DNA from: Diphasiastrum complanatum
Taxonomy: Eukaryota > Streptophyta > Lycopodiopsida > Lycopodiales > Lycopodiaceae
Length of the DNA: 64,000 bases
NCBI GenBank assembly: GCA_029204225.1
Contig: CM055108.1
Location: 23,780,749 to 23,844,748, forward strand
Direction of reading: 5' to 3'
Every line of letters starts with the position of its first letter. Position 1 is the stretch's first letter. The notes beneath the pieces were generated by a model that made no database searches, was not told where the DNA came from, and saw only the letters and a program-made list of their open reading frames with translations. Positions 55,114 through 64,000 of this stretch are shown here, one piece after another. Made by a program: the position numbers and the translations under genes.

Positions 55114-55394
55114 ATGGAGTCATGTTGGATGCCATAGGGAGGGACCAACTTCGAACGTGGCATATTAGATAGAATTAGTCATCCTTGATATATGGCATTG
55201 AGACTATAAAACAAATGTCCACCGCATGAAAGCAACACGCTAGTATGATATATATCTTGAAGCACATAAAAATTTCTATAGGAAATTATGGTCCATGACA
55301 ATAGATATAAGAAAGTTGGAGAACATTATAGCCTATTAAATGTCAAAAAAATGTGGGCCCTTGAAAGTATCTTAATTGTGAAGTGAAATGTGAT

Positions 55395-56480
55395 TTTTTA
55401 CACTTGGAAAGGAGTTCTTAGTGACTTTACAATTGCCTCAGGCAAATTCATCCTAAACAAATGCAACATTTTCTCTTGTATGTTCTCATTTGTGTGGTAG
55501 ATTGGACCATAATGGAGAGGAAAGGAATTCCTAATGAGCTCAATACTTATCGGATGAGGAGTCTTGTTGTTAGGTAGGCCTTTAGTTATACATCGATTCT
55601 GCACGTACACTGTCAACCGTCGATGCAAGATGTTGCCAAAATGACTTGGGAAACGAAGCATGAGTACTGATCATGCATTTGGCAGACTCAACTAAGGTCC
55701 TATTCCTCCTTTCTACCAGTCCATTCAATTGTGGATAATAGGGAACAACAAATTGTTGTTTGATACCAGTCGTAGAACAATAATTCGTGAATGGATTAGA
55801 GATGTATTCACCACCATTGTTGCTCCTAAGGGCTTTAATTCTTTTGCTTGTCTGCAACTCTGCATGCTCTTGTACTTTTTAAAGAATTGGAAAGCTTCAG
55901 TTTTGTGCTTCATAAAATATACAACATTTCTTTTAGAATAGTCATCAATGAATGTAATAATGAATTTTGCACTGTCTGCATCGGACCACATATATCAGTA
56001 TGAACTATGTCTAGCAAATCTTTAGATTTGTATTCTTGATTCAACTTAAATGGCCTTCTAGTATGTTTTCCTATGATACAACTTTGGCAGACAAGAGGGT
56101 TGAAAGTTTGATAGTCAAAATCAAGAACTAACGAACGCTTAGACATGTGAGCAATTGATATACGATTAAGGTGGCCAAGTCTATAATGGCAAATCTATTT
56201 TTTATTCATAGATATTGAACACCTTAAAGCATGATCAGTCGCAGAGTAACAATGAGTAAGCCTATAGAGATATCATTGCCTCTTTCTGAGTGCAAGGACT
56301 CTCTTACATTTATCAAGAATCTTTCATGTGTCTATTTTGAGCTCTCCCTTGTGTCCTAAATTAGTAATTCAACTGACTAATAGTAGATTTGTTGTCAGAT
56401 TCAGGACATACAATACATTTGATATGAGCTTCATTAGTCCATGCTGAAAATCTCAAAGATGGAAAAAGAGTGGTACAACA
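55395..56480 (-). mobile_element. Ty1/copia integrase relic
   Basis: Minus-strand fragments in order: zinc-binding part LVCQSCIIGKHTRRPFKLNQ, core start DIVHTDICGPMQ, FITFIDDYSKRNVVYFMKHK, RSNNGGEYISNPFTNYCSTT, QFVVPYYPQLNGLVERRNRT. A third copia family, different from those at 28735-34935 and 38815-41204. Broken; no LTRs. Confidence 0.8.
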
Positions 56481-56998
56481 TGGACACAATTAGATCAAGA
56501 CATGGAACAAGATGGACACACTGATAGAAATCAAATTGACATTACATACAATGAAGAACTCATTACTACTATTGAAGTTGAAGAAGAGTGGAGCCTTCAC
56601 TATATCCAAATAGAGCTTGTCTGATTACAATACGAGCTTCCTAAATACTTTAGGTTCATTGTTCATGAGAAACTGATAAGTTTCTCTATTTCAATTTTAT
56701 TTGATGCAGTAATTTGTTAGTAATACAAGGTTATGTTTTATGTAGTATTTAATAAAACATTTTTTTTTTTGCAAATATGGAAAAGACAAGAACAATTTAC
56801 AAAATGCAATGATCTAGGTATGATGATCAAGGTGATAGAAGAGCCATGATATGGAAAAGCAAGCACACGAGACCGTGAAAATAAATGTACAATGTTAAAG
56901 CTTTTAATATCAATAAAAATGAGCCTCGAACGTTGGTTTTTTTTTTACAAACTATGCTTTTGTGCGTAATGACTATTTTTTTTTTTACAAATATATTA
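56481..56998. other. non-coding gap
   Basis: AT-rich with poly-T runs at 56759-56770 and 56937-56946. Nothing recognised. Confidence 0.3.
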
Positions 56999-58735
56999 GA
57001 GCTTCATTCCACTATGGTATTTAGATCCTTTGGCTACTTTTTCTTGTGGTTTTGCTGACCTACTCTCTTTCTTTGGTCTGTGCTCCTTAGGCTTGATCTC
57101 TTCTTTAACAGTAGATATCTCATTATAAAATACAACACCTTCGTGATCGGTAATAGTGACATCAGGAGAAAGGGCTCCTAATTTGGACCTTGCTTCTAAA
57201 TCAACCTTATCATTTCTAGGATTACATTTTATTGCCTTTGTAAGAATGAGTTTGATTAAATCTTGTCTAAATCTATACACATCATTAGATGTGTACACAC
57301 CAAGCGAGAACTGCAAACAGACACAAAATTGGGTTGAGAAATACAACCACATTCATAATGAAAAATACATAAAGTATAAAACAAGGACAATCATGATGTT
57401 CAATTGCTCGATATCAACCGTGTCTTGTTGAAAATTATACCACTAAAAAAATCTCTTTGTATTCTAGAGCGTAAACCACCCGCAACTAAATGCATCTTGT
57501 TGTTGGGGAGTCTGTACATAAAAAAACAAATATAAGATTATTTTAAAATAAAGTATATCTAAATAAAATTCTGAATACATTCATCACTAATGTTGATACC
57601 TTGATTGATACTATTCTTGGTATGGCCACAGATGTTGGCTGAAGTTGGCAATACTTCAAGAATCATAGGAAGTTGTTCATCAAAATTTGTGTGACTATTT
57701 TCACAATAATTCATTTTTAGGCATACAGATTTACAACTCCAGGGTCAGCATCTCAAATGCAACCAGTTCGACCACTTGTGATGCATGTTTGAAGGGCAAG
57801 ATGTCACGCATTCCATTCATCAAAGACTCCTATAGAATGACTAAGACTCTAGAGTTGGTGCATTCTGACATCTGCGAACCATTCAATGTGATTTCAGTAG
57901 GAGGTCCAAAGTATTATATATCCTTCATTGATGACTATAGTAAATTTGCTTGAGTGTATTTTATTCAGAATAAATCTGAAGCACTTGATAAATTCACAAA
58001 ATATGTGAATTGGACTGAGAGACGTACAGGCAGCAAAGTGAAGCAAATTAGAACAGATCGAGGTGGCGAATACATCTCGAATCGCTTCACTGACTTCTAC
58101 AATGATCGTGGCAGTCTGCGAAACAAATATTTTTTTATTGATCACGTTTTTGACATCTTACCAAAGTAAAACTAGCGGTACAACGAATAAGGCTCAATAT
58201 GATACTTACTTGGATGCATAAGGAACCACAAATAGTTTTGCAGTTGGACCGCATTCTACAAAAATCCTCTTCAAAAAATTCAACGATTCATCGTTGTGCA
58301 TGAGATTTAGTTCCACAGAAAGACTAGTGATGATGAAAACTTCTTTTCTTGAATCTTGACTGATGGCGTATTGTAGTAACACCATCCCACCATCAATTAT
58401 GACATATGTTACACATTCTCTTTTCTTTTTAAGAACGTTACAATCACAATCATGAACTCATAATATATAATAAAAAACTAGAATAGTTAGAGAAAAGTAA
58501 CCATTGGGTCCATCAATCTTCTTACTGATAATTTTTTCATATTCATTATAGTAATCGAAATTAAAAAATTCTTGAGTAGGATCATAAGGAGTACGTACTA
58601 GAATATTCAATTTATTTACAATATTCTCAGACATTTGTGATACATCATGATCAGAAATTAGTGAAAACATGGTATCGACAGCCTTATTCAAAACCTCTTC
58701 TAAAATGTGTTCCTCTGCATCTATCAGATTCAAGA
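56999..58735 (-). pseudogene. Ulp1-like (C48) cysteine protease gene, decayed and interrupted
   Basis: Minus-strand exon-like pieces: 58735-58480 (FLNLIDAEEHILEEVLNKAV, YDPTQEFFNFDYYNEYEKII), about 58445-58230 (ECVTYVIIDGGMVLLQYAIS, SLNFLKRIFVECGPTAKLFV, ending at a GTAAGT donor), about 57705-57605 (NFDEQLPMILEVLPTSANIC), 57511 to about 57445 (TPQQQDAFSCGWFTL, acceptor ACAG) and 57310-56999 (FSLGVYTSNDVYRFRQDLIK, a Lys-rich tail, stop). PQQQDAFSCG resembles the catalytic Gln...Cys segment of Ulp1/SENP proteases, which remove SUMO, and VYRFRQDLIKLIL fits the terminal helix. After FTL the expected LEYKEIFF continues in another frame, and the His/Asp part is not identified, so the gene is not functional. 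A copia fragment (57713-58170) sits between pieces. Ulp1 domains also occur in plant Mutator-like transposons, so a transposon origin is possible. Confidence 0.45.
57713..58170 (+). mobile_element. Ty1/copia integrase fragment (plus strand)
   Basis: It contains VSISNATSSTTCDACLKGKM, ELVHSDICEPFNVISVGGPK, YYISFIDDYSKFA, KVKQIRTDRGGEYISNRFTD. It is very close to the minus-strand copia integrase at 39747-40857, so it is the same family. It lies inside the Ulp1-like gene remnant. No LTRs adjoin it; broken. Confidence 0.82.
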
Positions 58736-58894
58736 ATTTTTTTTTTCTTTACACTTTTACTACATATTCCCTTCCCCATGAATGTCTCGAGGTGTTGGGA
58801 TCGCTTTGGTCTAGATTGCATGCGAGGCGTCCGTGTGGGAAGGTTTGTTCTATCCTTTGGAGGTGGACAAGTCGTAGAGGCCTCACCCCTGTGA

Positions 58895-59275
58895 AGACCA
58901 GAATATCTATCTCTTAATCTATATAGAAGTTTAAAATCTTTAGGCATAATGGTGACACGCCTTGCATGGATGGCAAGCATGAAGGAATCCTCAAAAAACT
59001 AAGTTTGAAAATCTTCATAAGCTTTTTGAAGGACCATTATAGTTGAAACTGTAAAACAATTGTACCTGGCCAGATTCTTTCTAGTGATTTCATGTACCAA
59101 ATGAATGGAGCCTTTGGAATCATAAGCATTGTTGAGCTTTGATACTTTTTTATCTGTCTCATCCAATGGCTTCTTCTCATTGATGTTCTCCTGCCATTAT
59201 TGGGTAGCATGAGACTTGAAACTTCACCTTGAACTGGATAGCTGATCACTCCTGGACTTTTGCTTCGTTCTAGTA
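58895..59275 (-). pseudogene. histone H3 relic, CENH3-like
   Basis: Minus strand. A start region TRTKQKSRSDQLSSS (59273 down; ATG absent) resembles the H3 N-terminus ARTKQ. The alpha-N region MRQIKKYQSSTMLMIPKAPF (about 59165-59106) aligns with [20 protein letters not shown]. After a frame change near 59105 comes IHLVHEITRKNLARYN and IMVLQKAYEDFQ, a TAG at 58999-59001, then FFEDSFMLAIHARRVTIMPK and DFKLLYRLRDR. AIHARRVT, KDF.L..RL, LIP..(S/P)FI..V..IT and A.ED(Y/F) agree with plant CENH3, where canonical H3 has AIHAKRVT, KDIQLARRI and LIRKLPF. CENH3 marks centromeric nucleosomes. The core is intronless here, unlike typical plant CENH3 genes, so a retrocopy is possible. The frame stays open about 58 codons past the histone end. 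Confidence 0.72.
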
Positions 59276-59465
59276 ACAAGAATCTAACAGTGGCATCTCA
59301 ACAATCCAAAAGATGGCGTAAAATCTCAAAGATTCAAAGTGTACGAAATGAATATTGGACTTATGCGCAACTAGTAAAATAGATACCTTATGACATCACG
59401 AGGTGCGCACTAATCAGATATGTGAAAACTAAAAAAAAAGGTGTTTAGATTGGGGTTCAATGAAA

Positions 59466-59473
59466 TTTATATA
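59466..59473 (-). promoter_or_regulatory. possible TATA box upstream of the H3 relic
   Basis: The reverse complement reads CTCTATATAAATTTC, about 190 bases before the histone-like start. Distance and sequence are compatible with a remnant core promoter, but AT-rich DNA gives such strings by chance. Confidence 0.25.
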
Positions 59474-59489
59474 GAGTTTATCCCACAGT

Positions 59490-59896
59490 CAAATTTGAAA
59501 TACACATGTTGAATATTTATTCGTTAGAATAAATGCATGGACACTGTGGCATGATATTATTCCTTGAATTTTGACATGTTAGCGACCATCATCATTAGGA
59601 TTTTGACACATGTCAAAATTTGACTGACAACTATTATACTAATAAGCACATGCCACATGTCCAAGTATTAAATTTGTGCACATGTTTTTATTTCATGTGT
59701 CTCATTGTGCCACAATGTGTACTAAACCGATATTCCAATGTGATTTTGTAGACCATTGCATATCTTGAAAACGATTAAAATTCGAATAAATATTGTTAAA
59801 AAAAAAAAAACAATATAAATATGAGAAACCTTCCTCATTTTCACAATTCTAGTTTTGCCTTTTTATGTTCAAGATCTTTTTTGCATTAGTTGCTTC
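59490..59896. other. non-coding gap
   Basis: AT-rich with a poly-A run at 59799-59810. Nothing recognised before the LTR start at 59897. Confidence 0.3.
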
Positions 59897-60421
59897 TGTT
59901 GGAGGGTTTGCGGATCCCAAGGCAACCCTAACCCTAGTTAATAAGTGAGAGGGATTTGGCACCCTGCGTGTCTAAGTCCAACCCGATGATCACATAGGGA
60001 TTTGATTAATTAGAAAGTCAATAAAAGGACTTTAGGCCTTTTTGCGGGACTTTTAATGTGGCAGGGCCTAAATGTCAAGTTAGTGATTAAAGTTGGGTTT
60101 CCCTTTGGCGAAGGTTATTTCCATAGAATTTGTGAGAAAAGCCTGATTAGAGAGTTTTTACCAAAAATAGCACTGTTGAATCTTCGTTGAGTCAACTTTC
60201 ACCTAAGGAACCTTCGCCAGTTCTACTTTTAGGTTCTGATTTCTCAAATCAAGTCTCTGTCAAATCTGTTACAGTCTGATTTTGATTCTGAGAATTTTTC
60301 ATTTTGAGAAGTATCGATCAGTTGATCTTAGGATCTTTTTCATGATATAGGAATCTAATTCTTGTCAAGTGAAAGAGATCTAGCAGATCTGATCTGAGAT
60401 AGTTTTGCTTGAAAAATCTAG

Positions 60422-60563
60422 ATCCAATCTCATTGTCTGCTTGATCTAATCTATAATAATGGCAGTCCGTGGAGGTGCTTCTCAGGAAGTCAATCCAATC
60501 TCATTGTCTGCTTGATCTAATCTATAATAATGGCAGTCCATGGAGGTGCTCCTTAGGAAGTCA
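60422..60563 (+). repeat. 71-bp tandem duplication at the gag start
   Basis: Copies at 60422-60492 and 60493-60563 both contain ATGGCAGTCC followed by TGGAGGTGCT, the likely start of gag. Confidence 0.9.
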
Positions 60564-61900
60564 ATCCAATCATTGTTAGGAGAGCACCCCGTTCGGATCT
60601 ACCCAAATACAATGGATTAACATATCCGGTTAGATTTCTTCAGATCTGTTCTGAATCTTGTGAAGTCTATGGCGAAGTTAGATGATGCTCAATGAGTTCG
60701 AGAAACTTGGAAAGAACCATAAAGTTGCAGTCGCAATTTGATGAGAAGATCAAAGCATTGGAAGAATTCCATGGACAAGCGAACAAGGAAACTGAGAAGT
60801 TTGCAAAGACTTTTCCTATCAGGAAAAATGTCTGGTGTTCTATTTGTACAGGAAATCACACAGTGAATGAATGTCCTCAATTGAAAAAATGAATGGAAAT
60901 CAATATATGCCATTTGTGTAATTCGCCTGATCATGAGACTGCTTTTTGCAACTTCAATCCTCGGATAATTCAGCAATGATATGCCCAGATGGAATATTAG
61001 GAAGGAAATTCGACAGCTAGACCTTGTCAATCTGCTCTTGGATACCCGGAACGATTAGCCTTACCTTCCCCACCAAGGCACCCCGCTCCTCCTGCCAATT
61101 TGATGGAGCCATAACCTTACAGAGGTACTGAGCAATGGAACTATAGTAATGATCATGAAGGTGGATCTCCAGAACAATATGCTATTTATGTGTGCGCAAC
61201 AACAAGCATCTAGGAACTGGACCAGAGCACCACTTGGATGCTTTGCATGTGGAGAAAATCACAAAGTTGCAGAATGTCCAAATAAAGGCAAATTTATCAT
61301 TCTGTCGTGACTGTGGTTATGGGCATTGCTATAAGGAGTGTCCATCAAGACTAAAGTCACCACCGATCACAGCTCCTATAAATTTGATAACAATCAAGCA
61401 AAGACCAGCAGCTCAGAATGAACCAAGTGTACCCTTGATGGTGGTTACCAGAGCACAAAAGCAAAAAGAACCCGTAGCAGTTCCAGTACCTGCTGAATCT
61501 ATGCCATTAACTGATATACCAACAGCATCTGGAGTCTATCCAAATCTTCATGCAGAAAAAAGAAGATATCAGGATATGAGGTAGTGGATTAAACATTTGC
61601 AAGAAGAAGAGGAGCTTGAAGCTGCTAGAGCAACAGCCGAAGTTCATTCTTCACCAGTGCAACCACCGAATAATCCACGCACAGATATGAATGCTCAGTT
61701 GCATCATCATGAAGAACCCTTCAAGATGACTGAACCGGAAGCACCGCAAACAGAACTGCTCATGAATTTTTTGTCTAGTAAGATCAATATTTTGTTGGGA
61801 GAGTTCCTGAAGTCGGTGCCACAAGCAAAAGAAGTATTAGCACAAAAGTTAACTCAAGCTAAACTCAGCCCATTAAGAACCACTTTTTTGTGCCGTATTT
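60530..61900 (+). pseudogene. gypsy gag (fossil)
   Basis: The N-terminal part begins at a duplicated start. It then has KLQSQFDEKIKALEEFHGQA and a first zinc-binding motif CSICTGNHTVNECPQLKK. A second zinc-binding motif CRDCGYGHCYKECP (about 61302-61343) is followed by AAQNEPSVPLMVVTRAQKQK and a Glu-rich helix QEEEELEAARATAE. Same family as the minus-strand gag at 46037-47930. Confidence 0.75.
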
Positions 61901-61979
61901 GAAGAATCTAATGAAGTACTCCATGTTGGAGCAGCATGGGAAAGTGAACAAAAAAATATCACCCTGCCGATACAGCGTA

Positions 61980-62290
61980 GGCAATTTTTTAAAGAAGCAA
62001 CTGTGATAGATGGCAGTTCAGGAGTTAACCTGATTTCTACAAAGCTATGTGCAAAATGGGGCCTTACAAAGATAAAACCTGCAGCTTTTGCCATTAAGCT
62101 GGCTAATCAAATGACAGTTCATCCATGAGAAATGGTTGAAGATATACCTATTAGAATTGTCGGAGTACAGTTCGTCATTACTTTCATAGTAATGGACTTA
62201 CCTGAAGCACCAAATGTCTACCGAGTCCTATTGGGACGCCCATGGTTACAAGTTGCGCAAGTAATTCATAACTGGAGTACCTAGAAAATC
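61980..62290 (+). pseudogene. gypsy aspartic protease region (fossil)
   Basis: The segment IDGSSGVNLISTKLCAKWGL is the DGSSG(V)N variant of the retroelement aspartic protease active site, followed by VYRVLLGRPWLQVAQVIHN, the typical C-terminal ILGRPWL region. Broken. Confidence 0.7.
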
Positions 62291-63375
62291 ACTTTTGAAA
62301 ATCGTGAACGTGCAGTCAAGGTTGATCTTGTAACTTGGACTATCAAACAGTGGCTCAAGAAGAAAATGATGATTCGTCAACAACGGATCATACTTGTGAC
62401 CGTCTAGTAAAAACTTTGGGAATTCATTATGATTCTTAAACCGATACTGTCAACTAAAATCAAGCACTTGCAACGATTGACTGCACAATAGGTTATATGT
62501 CTCAACAAGATAATCAATCAGATTTGAGTGAGATTTCATTATTGGATTGAACTTTAGATACACCGATCACTTTTCCATTGAATGTGCTGAATGTAGCTTG
62601 GATATCTATACCAGATCCGAGTGAAGATGAACTCATTCCTGTGAGTCATGTCTTGACTTATGATGACACTGCAGAACTTACGATGAGCAGATTCTAAATC
62701 ATATGGATTCAACCAGATTTGGAGTGCGTAATATTCATGTTGAACCAACAATAAAACTGCCAAAAGCAGTTATATTGAAGGAAGACAGAATCACAGGTTC
62801 AATGACGAAGAAACAAGCCAAGCAACATTATATTATGGTCCTAAAAATGGAAAAATCCTCCTCAAAAGGTTGATTCAAAGAATGTGCCACCCTTACTGGA
62901 TAAAGGCAAAGAAAAAGCCAAGGATGATTCTGCAAGTCAGAGTTCTAGCAAGACATCACTGTCTAGGAAGTCTTTACCTTCGAAGAAGAGTTTATCTTCT
63001 CGTAAGTCATCACCTCCACGATCAATTCTTGCTAAAAAGGCTAAGCGAAGATCCAAGACAAATACTTTTGACAAAGAACAAGCAGATATAGTCCAGCATA
63101 ATATACCCGAACATTTTAAACGCTATACACTAGATGATGTGGTTATCATGTTACTAAAAACACATCGTGAACCCGAAGAACAAGTGCCAGAATTGAAAGA
63201 TGTTTATGATGGCCCAGCTAGGACACAACCTATGAATCTTGCTGAACCAGGAGAACTAGAAAAGATTGTACAAGTTGGATCACAACTTAATCTTGAATAG
63301 TTTCAAGCGCTACGAACGTTACTGTTTAAGTATCAAGATTGCTTTGCATGGACTTATAAAGATCTTAAGGGTATT

Positions 63376-64000
63376 TTGACGTCAGTTATTGAACACACCA
63401 TACCTTTAATACCTGATGCAGTTCCAAAGGTTACAAATTTCTATCGTTGTAATCCTAATGTTGCGGATCTAATCAAGAAAGAGCTTCAGAGATTGCTTGA
63501 CGTCGATTTTATTTATGAGATCGAGCATACCGAATGGGTTTCACCGATTGTCATTGTTCCTAAGAAGAATGGAAAATTGAGAATTTGTGTGAATCTCAAG
63601 GCCTTGAACAAAGTGACGTGAAAGGATCACTTTCCGTTACCTTTTACTGAAAGCATTTTGGATCGCCTTGCTGGAGCGGAAGCCTATAGTTTTCTGGATG
63701 GATTTAGTGGTTACAAATAGGTCAAGATTGCACCCGCAGATCGTCACAAACAACTTTTTCGACAGAATGGGGACCTATGCTTATAAAGTAATGTCGTTTG
63801 GACTCTATAATGCACCAAGTTCGTTCCAAAGAGTGATGCAATTTGCTTTTTAAGATTATTTATAGAAATTTCTTGAAATTTACTTGGATGACCTTGGAGT
63901 CCATAGCACAGATACAGACCACCAGGATCGTTTGGAGAAAGTATTCGAACGATGTTGCAAGTATCAGATTTCTCTTAATCCAGAAAAGTGCCATATATGG
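63376..64000 (+). pseudogene. gypsy reverse transcriptase, start (fossil)
   Basis: IEHTIPLIPDAVPKVTNFYR, WVSPIVIVPKKNGKLRICVN, LKALNKVT, then KDHFPLPFTESILDRLAGAE and MSFGLYNAPSSFQRVMQFAF. The YxDD region near 63880 continues past the window edge. Broken. Confidence 0.82.

Larger units (their letters stand above)
59897..64000 (+). mobile_element. Ty3/gypsy element (Athila/Tat-like RT), 5' part
   Basis: Plus-strand element running past the right edge. The LTR start TGTTGGAGGGTTTGCGG is at 59897. Then a leader, gag (about 60530-61900), aspartic protease region (about 61980-62290), a spacer, and RT (about 63300-64000). RT wording such as KDHFPLPF, the DGFSGY-type motif and FDRMGTYAYKVMSFGLYNAP fits the Athila/Tat side of gypsy rather than chromoviruses. 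Gag and LTR are related to the element at 44090-50082. No primer site was found after the LTR. Broken, with several breaks. Confidence 0.78.

Overview
The window is nuclear DNA from a land plant with a large, repeat-rich genome. The evidence is a spliced BEACH/WD40 gene of the plant BCHC type, plant-type Ty1/copia elements primed by initiator-Met tRNA, Ty3/gypsy elements, L1-like and RTE-like LINEs, and many long (CT/GA)n tracts. The RTE-like LINE with a C-terminal zinc-knuckle-like region and the old, nested repeats lean towards a non-flowering plant such as a fern. That placement is inference and is not proven here.

Layout. 1-2850: the 3' half of a Ty3/gypsy chromovirus on the minus strand. 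3480-5865: an RTE-like LINE on the plus strand, ending next to (CT)n. 6586-16029: the last five recognisable coding exons of a BEACH-domain gene (plus strand; its 5' exons are not seen). Its 5.8-kb intron holds more LINE pieces and a gypsy gag relic. 16300-24400: low-complexity intergenic DNA with two foldback elements, several tandem duplications, a weak transposase-like remnant, a copia gag piece and a minus-strand copia LTR with its primer site.

24423-37900 is a copia-rich block: a solo LTR, an unexplained SPK-repeat reading frame, an unrecognised minus-strand gene, and a minus-strand copia element that was entered by a gag-only copia element (29126-33639). That younger element has an intact gag-protease frame and no pol. 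A plus-strand copia 3' end with an LTR rich in CACGTG follows. 38010-50082 holds an L1-like LINE, a copia relic, a gypsy RT relic, and a gypsy-like element that carries gag plus an unidentified protein instead of pol; its leader is studded with an alternating inverted motif.

50100-56500 is mostly non-coding: 450-bp direct repeats, a very long (CT)n, a 43-44 bp minisatellite, hairpins and a copia integrase relic. 56999-59275 (minus) holds the most unusual host-type sequence: remnants of a Ulp1-like (C48) protease gene split by a copia fragment, and beside it a decayed histone H3 whose diagnostic residues match centromeric H3 (CENH3) better than canonical H3. 59897-64000 is the 5' part of a second gypsy element of the same gag family.

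The BEACH gene is the only clearly functional host gene. The rest is a layered record of insertions, with two separate non-autonomous LTR lineages in which gag is kept and pol is replaced by unfamiliar sequence.
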